Under the pieces are notes generated by a model, which did no database searches, was not told the origin of the DNA, and saw nothing but the letters and a program-made list of their open reading frames with translations. A DNA stretch of 64,000 nucleotides from Cyanophora paradoxa (taxonomy: Eukaryota; Glaucocystophyceae; Cyanophorales; Cyanophoraceae), in the NCBI GenBank assembly GCA_004431415.1, contig QPMI01000537.1:34622-98621 (forward strand), written 5' to 3'. Shown in pieces: positions 32,701 through 43,478 of this stretch. The first letter of the stretch is position 1, and each line of letters opens with the position of its first letter. Both the position numbers and the translations under genes were made by a program.

Positions 32701-34189
32701 GCCCAGGCTCAGACTCAGATCAGATCAGATCGGATCGAATCGACTCAGATCAAATCAGGGCACCTCCCTGCGTGCGGCGGCGAGCTGCGCGTCGAGCTCG
32801 GCGGCGCGCCCCTCGGCGGCGCCCCCGCCCGCCTCCAGCGACGCCACGCGCCCCTTGAGCGCCTCGCACTCGGATCTGAGCGCCTCCCGCTCGCCCAGGA
32901 GCCGGTCCCGCTCGGCCCCGACCTCTTTAAGGAGCTCCCCTTCGGTCCTGAGGCGGTCCCGCTCCGCGCCGGCCTCCGCCGCCGCCGCCTCGAGCCCCGC
33001 CGCGCGCTCCTATGAAGCGAGAAGAGAGGCGATCAAATTCAAATTCGAATTTGATCGGATCAAATTCAGATTTGATCCGGGGGACCTGGAGGGCGGCTTC
33101 GCGGGCCCTGGCGGCCTCCTCCCCCGCGTGCGCGTCGGCGAGGCGCTTCCTCAGGTCCGCGATCTCCTCGTCCCTCTGCGGCAGGCGCGGCGGCTCAGAG
33201 GGCGGGGAGGGGCGGGGCCGGGCCCGAGGATCTAGGCTTGAGCGTAGAAGATATATATCGGGTCTGAAATCGTCTGTCTGCGGGCGCGGCGCGGGCCGGA
33301 GCCGCCCGCCTCCGGGCGAGGCGGGGTGGGTTTGCGGTGTACCCCGCACGCACCTCCTTCAGGCTGTACTCGCTCGCCGCGAACTTCTCCTGGATCTCTG
33401 CGAATGGGGGGTACGCGAACGGATCCGTGAGGGGGGTACGGCGGTTTCGACGTAGACGGAGGGGGGTGCGGCACCCTGGAGCTCCTTGGTCAGGGACGCC
33501 TGCTCCTCCTTCAGCTTCTCCGCCTCCTTGACGGCCGCGTGCATCCCCGCCATCTGCGCCGGGCTCGGACCCGTCCCCCGGCGCGGCTCTTCCCCCCCCC
33601 CCCTGCAACCCGGGGGTACGGGAGTGCGCACGAAGGACTCGTTGGCCTGGATGTCGGCCAGGTCTGCCTCCACGTCGATGTCCCCGTCGTTTTTCAGGTG
33701 GAAGGCCTGTACCCCCCGGATCAAATTCTCGGATCAAATCCGGGATCGAATTCCGAGATCAAATTCGGACCTGGAGGCGGGCGATCTCGGCCTCGATGCT
33801 TTTAGAGAGCTCCGCTTCCTTTCGCACGCTCCGCTTCTGAAGCTCCTTCTGCAGCTGTGCGGCGGCGGCGGCGGGGGGCGTCGATCAGGGGGGTACGCCG
33901 AGCGGGCGGCACGAGCTGGCTGGCCGGAGAGGGGTACCTGGTTGATGAGCTCCTGGGCGGCCCGGTCCCGCGCCCGCTTCTTCTTGATCTGGTCGTAGCT
34001 GCGGGGGCGGGCGGGTTCGAATCCGTTCCGGTTCGAATCCGTCGGGGAGGGCACCGCTCGCGCGTCTCGACGATGACCCACTCGAGGCCTTCGCGGATGG
34101 CGGGGTCGTCCGCCCCGCCCGCCGGCGTCAGCCCCCGGATCGTGATCTGCCGAAGGAGGGCGGTGCCGTCAGATAGATAGATAGCTAGG

Positions 34190-34236
<47 letters not shown>

Positions 34237-35929
34237 TTAGATAGGTAGGTAGGTAGATAGATAGGTAGATAGGGAGATAGGTAGATAGGTAGAAAGCCCT
34301 CTCTCGCGCACCACGCGGTAGTGGAGGCCCGGGATGTCGGAGAGGTGCAGCTCCCGCTCCAGCTCCTCCGCTGCCCCCGCCCCGAGCCCGAGAACGACCC
34401 TAAGAAGAGGGCGCCGGGCGGGGGGGGGGAGGGGGGGGAGGGGGGGGAGTGGGGGGGGAGGGGGGGGGGGGGGGGGCTCTAGCCCAGCGCGGCTCTAGCT
34501 TGGCGGGGCGGGCGGTCCTAAGGGCCTAGAAGAAGGCGCGGGGCGGGGCCCGCGGCCCTAAGAAGAAGACGCCGGCCGGGGCCGGGGGCGAGGCGCGCCG
34601 CGCCCCCTCTAGCCAGCGCAGCCCAGCGCGGCTCTAGCTTGCTAGCTTGGCCTGGCCTGGTGCTAAGGGCGGGGCGGACCGGTGGGCGGGCTCTAGCCCG
34701 GCGCGGCTCTAGCTTTCTAGCCTGGCCTGGTCCTAAGGGCCGGGCGGACCGGAGGCGGCGCCGGGGAGGTCCTGCTTGGTCCCGAAGACGAGGAAGGGCT
34801 TCGTTCGCATCAGCGCCTCCCCCGCCATCTGAGGCCGAGGCGCTCAGATGAGGCCGAGGCGCTCAGACGCGGCGCTCAGAAGTGGCCGGGCGGGTCGCGT
34901 TTCTAGCGGGGTTTCTAGCGGGGCGGGGCGGGAGGGGGGCGCTGGGGCGGGCCTTGTGCTAGGGGAGCGCTGGGGGCGCTTATATGAGTCTAAAGCCTAG
35001 GCTAGGCTATGGGGCGGGCGCGGGGGCGGGGCGGGCCTTGTGGAGGGTGCGGCGGCACTTGTCGAGGTTCTCCGCGTCCGCCGCGTCCACCACGAAGATG
35101 CAGCAGAAGAGCTGGGGGGGTCAGGGGGGGGGTAGAGGGCCGGCTGGGAGCGAGGGGCGCGGGGGGGGGGGGGCGGCGGCCGCGGCCGGGCCGTCGGGAA
35201 GAAAAGAGCTGGCGCGGGCTAGGATTGGGTGGGGCGAGGGGGAGCGGTGGCCCTCGGCCAGGTCGTCGGGGGGAGGGGGGTACGCGGCGCACGTCGATGA
35301 GATACCTGCGGGCGGGGTAAGCGGGGCGGGGCGGGGCGGGACAGGGCGGGAGAGGCGGCGGGGGCCGCTATGCTCGGCTGGGCGGGGCGGGTCGGCGGCG
35401 GCGGCGGCGGCGGCGCGCCGCTAGGAGGCCGCGCTGCTCTGCTCTGCTCTGCTCTGCTTGGCGGGGCGCGGGGCGCTGCTCACTTGGACCAGACCTCTGG
35501 GTCGATACGGTACGAGTGGCCCAGCTCGAACTTGCCCGTCGTGAAGCTCACCTGCCGCCGCGCCGGGCCGGGCCACAGTCAGCGACGTTTTAGGTGGCGC
35601 CTAAGCGGCGGCGTCCTTCGTCTATCCGCTGCGCTCGCGCCCGCGCGGCGCTGAGCTCTCCCTCCGGCGCCCCAGCGGCCTGCCCCGCCGACTCCGGCCG
35701 TCCTCTAGCCGCGAGCGGGGCGCGCGCTGACCTTCTCGCCCCCGCACTCGACGAGCTCCGGGCGCGCTGCGGCGTGACGCGACGCGCCTCAGCGCGCCGG
35801 GCACGCGGGTGGGCGGGCGCTGCGATGGGGCGGCGGCGGCGGCGCGCCTTTGAGGATCTCGCCAACGGCTCGCCGCAGCGGGTCCATCAGCGTCTTCTTA
35901 CCCGCGCCGATGTGCCCCGTGAGGCCGAT
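29708..35929 (-). CDS. ARL13-like small GTPase fused to a long coiled coil
   Basis: Minus-strand exons run from the P-loop exon at 35929 (IGLTGHIGAGKKTLMDPL, G-x4-G-K-[ST] type) through RPELVECGGEK, VSFTTGKFELGHSYRIDPEVW, YLID/LFCCIFVVDAADAEN, KPFLVFGTKQDLPGA (34810; T replaces N of NKxD) and EGLEWVIVETRER (34080). TTGKFE, IFVVDAAD and the GLEWV/YDQIKKK ending parallel ARL13B, a ciliary GTPase; the DxGG switch motif is not visible. The next exon, YDQIKKKRARDRAAQELINQ, continues in phase. At least 14 more exons follow, Glu/Ala/Arg-rich with heptads (ELQKRSVRKEAEL, RDEEIADLRKRL, KITALEGLLAAERH), down to about 30180. Two exons, YEEKIVASFCALNNLDAVQ (29950) and LPAIQPLFEVAVNM (29720), precede the GSS-like exons on the same strand. 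The first intron uses a probable GC donor. No ATG was identified upstream of 35929. Confidence 0.55.
34163..34290. repeat. GATA/GGTA simple repeat
   Basis: About 30 units of atag/gtag in an intron of the ARL13-like gene. Confidence 0.93.
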
Positions 35930-36804
35930 CTGCGCGCGGAGGTTCGCCGCGGCCGATGCGGGTCCGAGCTACCGCGAACGTGCAAGCTTCAGGGCGCACC
36001 GGCATCATGGCGCCGCTTGGGCCCTTGGGCTTCGACGACGGTGCAGCGGGAGCCGCCATCGTTCGAGCGCGGTCCGGAGGGCTGCCTGCGTGTCGATCTT
36101 CGCCTAGTCTACGTCAGAGACGATTGCGCTACTCGTGCTGAGCCGGCTGGGCGCTACGAGGCGCGCGCCGAAACCCAGACCAGGCTCGGGCGCAAGCTCG
36201 GACGACGCACGCCTGCCACTCTCCGAGTCGTCCGCAACACGCCTCGCTGGCCTACCTCGCCGGGCGCGCTGAGCCCGATTCGGCCGTGACGAAGCACAGC
36301 GTACCCCCGTACACAAGCCAAACTTCGGTCCCAGCCGAGCGCGGCCATTACAGAAGCGCCGATAGGTGCGTGCGAGAGTTCTATGCGCTTCTTGCGCACA
36401 AGCCGCTCACTGCCGGTTGTTGCAGCCGCAATTCTCTCCGCAGCCCGACGCCGCAACGGTCGCCGCAACGATCGCTGACTGCTTCTAAGGCTTGTCTTGT
36501 ATTCCTCCATTGCGAGCGATCCGCCGCCGCCGCCGCGAACGAGCTCTTGCAATTGTTTCGCGAGGCGCGCGCCGGCGCGCGGAAAATGCGTCATCATCGC
36601 CGACGGCGAGGTAAAGCAGCTCAAGCCGAAGGAGGCGCCCAATCAGCACACGTAGCGTCGTTGCGCGGCTTGTGGTCGTACGGCATACCGAGCTCGCTGG
36701 TACGTGAAGTTAAAGCCGCGCGCCTGCAGCTGCGGCGCTAGTCGTGCAGCTCGCGCAGCTTTAGCAAGCCCGTCCGCGACTGATCGCACCTTGCGCATGT
36801 GCAG
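35930..36804. promoter_or_regulatory. Divergent region between ARL13-like (-) and TPR gene (+)
   Basis: It must hold the first exons and promoters of both flanking genes. Open frames occur (for example KCVIIADGEVKQL at about 36590 on +), but I could not connect them by splice sites to either gene. Confidence 0.35.
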
Positions 36805-39800
36805 GGCGTCTGGCTCCTGAGGAACCGCCTCAAGTGCAAGCTCTCCGCGGCCAATACCGGTCGCGGTCTGCGGCGCGGAACCCGCCGAAGCGCGACCGCG
36901 GCCGCGGCCACGGCCGGCGCCGGCCCTGCAGCATCCCCCTTTCCCGTGTCGGTCGCAGCTCCGGCCGCGGCGCCGGCCACGGCGCCCGTCGCGGCAGCCA
37001 ACGCTGTGTCCGTCAAGACTCCGCCCCATATCGGGATCGGCTCCTTTTCGTGCACGTGCACGCCCGCTAGCGTGTGCAGCGCGTGCACGGATCTCGTCTC
37101 TACCTTGCACGAGTACCTCGGCCGCCTGCCCTCCAAGCTGCGCGACTACGCTGCAGACATGCAGGTTCGGCGCCCTCGCCCTCTCGCATCTTCCCGCTCC
37201 TCACTGCCCGGCGCAGGAGTACCTAAACACGCTCGAGCAGACCGTCGGGCCGAAGCACGCCCTGACCGCCGCCTGCTCGCTCCGCCTCGCCCTCGCCCGC
37301 GTCGATCTCCGGGAAATGGACGAGGCTGCCAGGCTCTACGAGGTACTTGTACGTGCCCTGGCCTGGATCGCTCGATCTTACGATCGCGGCGCCCCGCAGC
37401 GGGCGCGGGCGCTCTACGCCGAGGACGGGAGGCTGCGGGCGGCGAGCAGCCCCGGCGCCCTCGCCGAGCACGGCGAAGTCCTGGGCGGCGTCCACCACGC
37501 CAGGGGCGACCTTCCCTCCGCCAAGAGGGCCTACCTCGTTCGCCCCTTTGAAATCGGCTAGCCCAAGTTGGCATGGCCTCTTCTCTCTCACACACACACG
37601 TGCAGTGGGCCCTTTCGTGCCGCGAGGAGCGCCTGCGGCCGCCGCTCGTGCCGACGCCCGAGAGCTTGATCTACATGGCCAAGACGGAGTACCACCTCGG
37701 CGTCTGCGTTTTCCTCATGGGCGACAACGACGCCTCGGAGTCTTACTTCAAGATACTCCATAAATATTGATCATGACAAGCTTCCGCTGACTGCCCCCGC
37801 AGTCCGGCTACGCGCACGAGCGGGAGGCGGGGGGCGGGGCGGGGATCGCGCGGCGCTGCTGCGACCTGCCGGTCCACGCCTACCTCACCCTACTCGGGAG
37901 GGGGCACTCCGCCGCCGGCCGCCTGGACCGCCTCCACGACGTCATGCGGGTCCGTTATCGTACGACGCGGCCCGGCCCTGCCCTGGAGCTTAGCTTAAGC
38001 CCAGCCTAGATTAGAATCTTAGCTTAAGCTAAGCTTAGCTAAAGATAAAGCCTCGGCCGGTGCGGGCGTACGACGCGGCCGGGCCGGGGGCGGCGCCCGT
38101 GCTTAAGCTAAGCTTAAGCTTGCGCCGCCTCGGCCGACCCGGCCGGCCTGGCTTCGGCTGGGGCGGCGCCCGCGCTTCAGCCTTAGCTTCAGCCGCCTCG
38201 GCCGACCCGGCCGGCCTGGCTAAGCTTAAGCTCGAGTCGCCTCGCAGATGGCTGCGGCGATCGCGGAGCGCGGGCTGTGCCGCGCCTGCGTCGCGCGCGG
38301 CGACCTCGCCGGAGTCGCCAAGGCGTTCTCAAGCATCTGCTGCAAGCGCGGCGACTTCGCCAGCGCAGAGGCGTTCTTAGAGGTGGGCGGGCGATCCCGG
38401 CCCTCGCCTTGTGCTTGATAAGGACACCGAACGCGTGCCAGGCACGCGTGCCGGGGTTGCCCGGCAGGGCAGAGTCCTCCTCCTTAGACTATCTGCCCGC
38501 CGTCCTAGGCATAGCTATATAGCCTTCTGCCTGCGCGGCCTTAGACGTCGACGTCGCTGACGCCCTCTGCTCTACAGCGCCTCGTGGCGGAGACCGAACG
38601 GCTCCTGGGCGCCGAGCACCGCCGCCTCGGCTCGGCCCTCGTGCTCCTCGCCCGCTGCAAGCTGGACGCCGGCGAGCCGCCGGAGACCATCTACCCCCTC
38701 GCCCGCGTGCGCCCGGACCCGTCCCGTCCGGCCGACGCGCGCTGTACCCCTGCCGCTCGCTCACCTGAGCCGTACCGCAGCGCGGGTGGGGGGTTCTCAG
38801 GGCGACCCTGGGCGCAACCAGCCCTAGCCCCGAGGTCGAGGGGGCGATCATCCTGCTAGGGGAGCTGCTGAGCAGGGCGCCGCACTTGGACGCCGACAAG
38901 AGCGTCGATATCGTCCAGGTGCGTCCCGTTTTCGAATCCGCCCGGCCCGAACTGATGCATTAGTCTTAAGGCGTACGTGCCCGCAGCGCGTTCTGGACTG
39001 GGCATCGGCGAACGACCGCATGCCGGCGGTGAACATTGTGCTTCGGATACCACGGCACATCGCGGTCTCTCACTCAGGCCCGCCTTGCACCTCCCCGGCT
39101 GTGCATTTACCACGTAAAACCGGCAGGAGCGGGCACTCCCCAAGGAAACCCTCAGGGCGCGAATGGACAGCAGACTGGAGACGCGCAGGCGGGAGAAGGA
39201 AGAGCGGCAGCGGGCGGAGGAGGAGCGCGAGCGGGCGCGGCGGGAGGCCGAGCGCGCCGAGCGCGCCGCCCGCGACGCCGCCGACCGCGTGCGCCGTCTG
39301 AGCCGTCTGAGCCGTCTGAGCCGTCTGAGCTCGCCTTCGAATTCTGAGCTGCGCGGGGGCAGGAGGCGGCAAAGAGGCGTATGGGGGGCTCGCAGTGGGC
39401 CCCCGCTAAGAAGCTCCTTACGCGCCTTGACGCGCTTCTCAAGGTTAGTAAGCCTCTTTCCCCCCCTCCCGCCTCCTCCCCTCCTCCCCTACCCCCTCCC
39501 CCCCTCCCTTCGAATTCCGTCACACACACACACACACACACGCCCTCCCCGCCTCGAAATTAGAAAGCGCACCCCCTCCCCGGCCCTTACCCCAGCCGTC
39601 CACCCCTCCCCCCCCTCTCTCCCCCCTGCCTCCAAGAGTGCTGCCCCCCCCCCCCCCCCCCCCCCCCTCCCCCCCAATGCCTCTAAGAGGGGCGCGCAGC
39701 GATCGCCGGGCGACTTCGAGGGTCGCCTGCTCCGCATCCGTGCGCGAGCGAGCGAGCCGAGCCGAGCCGGTCCTCGGCTCTGATTTGATCTCGCTGACGG

Positions 39801-41017
39801 GCGGGCGGGCGGACCCGGGGGGGCGCAGAGTGCATGGCAGGGGCGGGCCAGCTCGAGGAGGCGGGGCGGGAGGCGGAGCGGGCCGAGCGGGCGCTCGCCG
39901 GCGCCGGCGCCAGCGCGGACGCCCTCCAGAGGTGCGCATGCGCGGTCCGGTCGCCCTCCCTCCAAGGCTCGACGGGCGCGCCCTGAGCCGCAGCGGCAGG
40001 GTTCAGGATCAGCGGCGCGTCATCGCGGGCGAGCTGCTGCAGCGCGAGGAGGCGAAGAAGCGGGAGGAGGCGCAGAGGCGGGAGGAAATGGCGGCGAAGA
40101 GGAAGGAGGAGGAAGAGGAGGCGCTGCGCGCGAAGGAACAGCGGCGCGCGCAGGAGCGGCGGCAGCTGCAGCGGAAGGAGCAGAAGCGAGAAGAGGCGCG
40201 CCCGCAGGCGGAGGGAGCCGAGCGGCAGCGTGCGGCGGAGCAGCTGCAGCAGCGGAGGCGCGAGGAAGAGCGGCGGGCCGCGCAGGCAGCTGCAGCCGCG
40301 GCAGCGCCAGCGGAGACCTCAAGCCCGCCGCCTTCCGAGGCCGGCCCCAGCTCGGGCCGTTGGTCGGAGGCTGCGGCTGCGGCTGCCGCCTGCCGCTTCT
40401 TCGCGAGGGGCCTCTGCCGCAACGGCGACCGCTGCCGGTGCGGGAGGTTGGGCGGGCCGGGGCTTCGAATTCCCCGCGCGCCCCTAGCCTCTCGCGCGGT
40501 CGTCCCGCCCCTCTGTCGACTGTTTGTTTGGCAGGTACCGGCACGAGGCGAGGGCGGACGCCGGGGCGGGGGCGGGCGACCTCGAGCCTGGGCCCGCGCC
40601 GGCGCCTTTCGCGGCCCCCGAGGGGCAGATCCAGGGCCCGCGGGCGAGCCCGGGCCCGAGTGCGCCATCTGCCTCGGGCCCCTGTCTGCCGGCCCGCCCG
40701 CCGCCGCCCTCCCCTGCCGCCGTGCGCCCCGCACCCAAAGCGTCTCTTGCTTCTCTAATTATAATGCCTAAGATTTACCTTGCGCTTGCATCTCCGCAGA
40801 CCGCTTCCACGGCCCCTGCATCGAGGCGTGGAGAAGGGCGATCGCGAGCTCGGGCGGGGCCGCCGCCGGCCGCCGCCCCTGCCCCTTCCGCTGCCCCTCC
40901 CGGCGCGCCCCACTCGGCCCTACCTGCCCCCGGCCTCTTCTCCACTCGAGCCTCTTCCCAGTAATTTATTCGCCTTTCAGGCGTTTAGCTTGCAATTGCT
41001 GCACGACAGCCGATTAG
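36805..41017 (+). CDS. TPR-like / coiled-coil / CCCH / RING-H2 protein (makorin-like E3), copy 1
   Basis: Exons: 36805-37164, 37217-37342, 37400 to about 37545, then about 37615, 37800, 38250 and 38579. Helical TPR-like repeats include LALARVDLREMDEAARLYE, YMAKTEYHLGVCVF and LGSALVLLARCKLDAGE. Then RVLDWASANDRMPAV (38991) and ERALPKETLRARMDSR (39128), a basic/acidic coiled coil. Further exons lie near 39830 and 40000-40440. The CCCH finger CRFFARGLCRNGDRC/RYRH (C-x7-C-x5-C-x3-H) is split by an intron. The RING is split too: ECAICLGPL...LPCRHRFHGPCIEAW...CPFRC, a C3H2C3 pattern, joined 40715/40801. RING plus CCCH suggests an RNA-binding ubiquitin E3 like makorins. In this copy a missing G near 40622 breaks the frame between CCCH and RING. 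The TPR part could be a separate gene; the 5' end is unknown. Confidence 0.6.
39293..39332. repeat. 9-bp tandem repeat gccgtctga, four copies
   Basis: This lies in an intron of the coiled-coil part and is conserved in the second copy near 61658-61697. Confidence 0.9.
39521..39541. repeat. CA microsatellite
   Basis: (CA)n of about ten units, shorter by about two units in the duplicate near 61885-61903. Confidence 0.9.
39643..39668. repeat. Poly-C tract that differs between the duplicates
   Basis: A long pure C run here is shorter and interrupted by T in the duplicate near 62006-62035. Confidence 0.9.
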
Positions 41018-41515
41018 CTGACGTCTTATCGTCTGCTCTGACCTATAGCTATATATATCAAGGGGGGTCGACTGCTTTTCCCCGCAGCGCTGGCAAACGC
41101 ACAAGCACACTGCGACCGCATGTAAAGCGCAGGCTGCGCAGCCCGCCGAGCGATCGACTCGGCGACCTGCTGCCGGCGCCGCTACGGCATGCGCAGCCGC
41201 GCGCTAGATATGCAGCTGCGGGCCTAGGCGCGAACGGTACCGACAGCTTGCATGTGATCATGACCAGGACAGTCGGATATCTAGATCTTATAAATCAACC
41301 GCGCGACCCTGAGAAGAGGGCGCCGCGCGGGGGAGGGGGCGCGGCCCAGCGCGGCTCTAGCTTGCTAGCTTGGTCCTAAGAAACCTGGTCTTGCAGCCCC
41401 AGAACGACCCTAAGAAGAGGGCGCCGGGCGGGGGCGAGGCGCGATGCTCTAGCTTGGCCGGCCCGGGCGGGGGTGGGGGTGGGGCGGGGGGCGCCGCGCA
41501 GGCCGTGAACAGTTC

Positions 41516-42445
41516 GCATTTGGACACGTACTCAAAACGCAGGTCCGGGCTACAAGTGTGGGAATGTACACTGCGGCCGCCGCGGCCGCGGGCCCAGCCC
41601 ACCAGCGAACTGGCCGGCCGGGCCCTGCGTGGCCCCCTAAGGAGAGTAATGCGCCTCCCCGCGGACACTCTGGCTAGCTAAATAGCTACATGTGCCCGCA
41701 TGCGCGGCGTGGTGCTGCATCGCGTCTTGTGGCGGCGGGGGTCGTCTAGGGCGGTGGCGGGAGCCCCTACAGGCCCATGGAGGGAACCCGACATGAGGTC
41801 AGCCTGCGGTGGGCGCGAAGAGGGGTCAGATCGTAATCCAAAATCAAAACAAACGGGCCGCACTCGATCGACGAGCCTCCCACCCAGAGGAGCGCCTGCG
41901 CGGGCGGAGGACGATCAGCCGCCGAGCAGGCCGACGCTCCAGGGCACCTGCGCGCGCGGTGCGCACCTGGGGCGCGTCTTGGACGGGAGCCCCTACAGGC
42001 CCTGTGGGGGGCCCGACATGGAGTCAGCCTGCGCCGGAGGGCGAAAAAGGGGGTCAGATCGATATATCGAAAAAGCCTTTGTTTTCAAAGGGAACGGGGC
42101 GCACTCGATCGACGTGCCTCCCGCCAAAGGCGAACGCCTGCGCGCCGAAGGGCGCAACGATGCATCAGAGGACCATCGCGGCAGGACTTCATGAAGGACC
42201 AGGGCGCAGAACGAACTGGGCATTTGCTCGAGCACGATGGATGTGCCCGAAGCCTCGCCAGGCCGCGCGGAGGCGGCCCGCCGCTGATTCTGGTGACCTG
42301 TAACGCGTGCATTCGCTGAGCATGCGGACCACGATGAGGGGGAAGACGACGGGAAGACGCCAACGCACCTTGCAATGCTGCACGGAATGGAATGTGACCG
42401 CGAAACCAGTGTTGACCTGCTATATACGTGGTTCATAATGCAACG
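41516..42445 (+). repeat. Dispersed repeat, plus-strand copy (IR2)
   Basis: This is the reverse complement of 12281-13562, minus about 315 bp. It encodes the same ankyrin-like fragment (DGKTPTHLAMLHGMECD, about 42335-42385). Its first part is present a third time at the window end (63874-64000), as part of the segmental duplication. Confidence 0.88.
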
Positions 42446-42722
42446 TTTCAGCTTTCGACTTTCGAGCATGAAAGGCGAGGGAAAAAGTGGTTTTCGAGGG
42501 GAAAACGTAAGGAGGTCGGGTGAACAGTTCCGCTTCGAATTTAAATTTAAATCATTGAGTCTTGTTGAAATCATTGAATTGCATTCCACTCCTAGAGATC
42601 TCCTCTCCTCTAGATCTCCTCTCGCTGCACGCGCGCGCATGCGCAGCTTCAGCTGCAGGCGCCCCCGCGAATATGGTGCGCCGTCTATCTGCATCACCGA
42701 TGCGGACCGCTGATGCCTGCAT
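42446..42722. other. Unique flank 5' of the LTR element
   Basis: AT-richer DNA with atttaaatttaaat near 42540 and atctcctctcctctagatctcctctc near 42598. No gene. The last five bases, TGCAT, are the target-site duplication. Confidence 0.5.
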
Positions 42723-43003
42723 TGTCGCATCCGACATTATAGCGGATGCTCATTTATATGTGAGCCGCTAGGGCTCTAGATCACGTCAGCCTTCGAGCTG
42801 CTGGACCGACGGCGCCTAGGCTAGTTAGAGCGCCGCGGTCACTTGTATTTGTGTCGGGGTACGCCGTATCTGGACGGGTACACCCAGTGAGTTGGATCTT
42901 AGCGACTACAGCAGCGACACTCGCCATTCCCCGCCCTGCCGAGCTTGCACTCCGCACGGGCTTCCCGCGCGCACGATTAGACACACTAATCTCGCACGCG
43001 ACA
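42723..43003 (+). repeat. 5' LTR
   Basis: 281 bp, TGTCGC...GCGACA. Contains tcatttatatgtgagccg near its start (possible promoter or polyadenylation signal). Confidence 0.95.
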
Positions 43004-43028
43004 GGCGCCATTCTGCCGGAATCGAACC
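43004..43028 (+). promoter_or_regulatory. Candidate primer binding site
   Basis: Directly after the LTR, ggcgccattctgccggaatcg followed by aacc is complementary to a tRNA-like 3' part: T-loop ttcgatt with stem ccggc, then acceptor strand. The canonical TGG is altered and the spacing is one base long, so the primer tRNA is not identified. Confidence 0.5.
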
Positions 43029-43478
43029 TTCAAGGGTCGCTGGACTTCCAGGCTCTGCCCGCGCCGCGCGCCTCGCCGCGCCGCCTCGCATAAGCTTAAA
43101 GAGATCTGGGACGAGCTTTCCGGCGACCGCCACTTGTGGCGTGCTACGCTGCACACTTCGGCCGCGTCGCCTCTGGGCGGGCTGATTGTGCTTCGGAAGT
43201 GACTCTAGTGTCCCTCGCGGGCTTCGGTGCATCCCCAGACCGAAGCGCACGCACGAGCTCTCGCGAGAGTCTCAATCATTGTCTGTGTCCCTTCGCCGGT
43301 TGCACGCTTCGCGTCGCACACTGTGCCCCGGAGTCTGCCAGCGGCAGTTCTCTGAGTGTCCCTGAGTCGGTTCTCGCACGCCACGAGAAGACCGTGTCCC
43401 GGATCTGCAGTGCGCTGCAGATCAAATCTTGTGCCCTGGCATTCTGTTCTCGTGGCTATACGCTGCAAAGAGAGCAAT

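Larger units (their letters stand above)
35036..41650. repeat. Segmental duplication, copy 1
   Basis: This is collinear and nearly identical with 57438-64000 (same orientation). Differences are mostly single-base indels in C/G runs plus a few block changes, for example near 37605, 38265 and 39650. It contains the 5' exons of the ARL13-like gene and the whole TPR/CCCH/RING gene, and it enters the 41.5 kb dispersed repeat. Confidence 0.97.

Noticed and set aside
32010-34000. Plus-strand ORFs over the coiled-coil exons
   Set aside because: They are antisense shadows. The minus strand shows exon boundaries, heptads and in-phase splicing.
28055-34290. CRISPR-like array from the GATA/TAATC repeats
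   Set aside because: Units are 4-7 bp microsatellites without spacers, and the host is eukaryotic.
36500-36741. Thioredoxin- or peroxiredoxin-like exon (KCVIIADGEVKQL)
   Set aside because: A short resemblance only, with no active-site cysteine motif and no splice connection to neighbouring exons.
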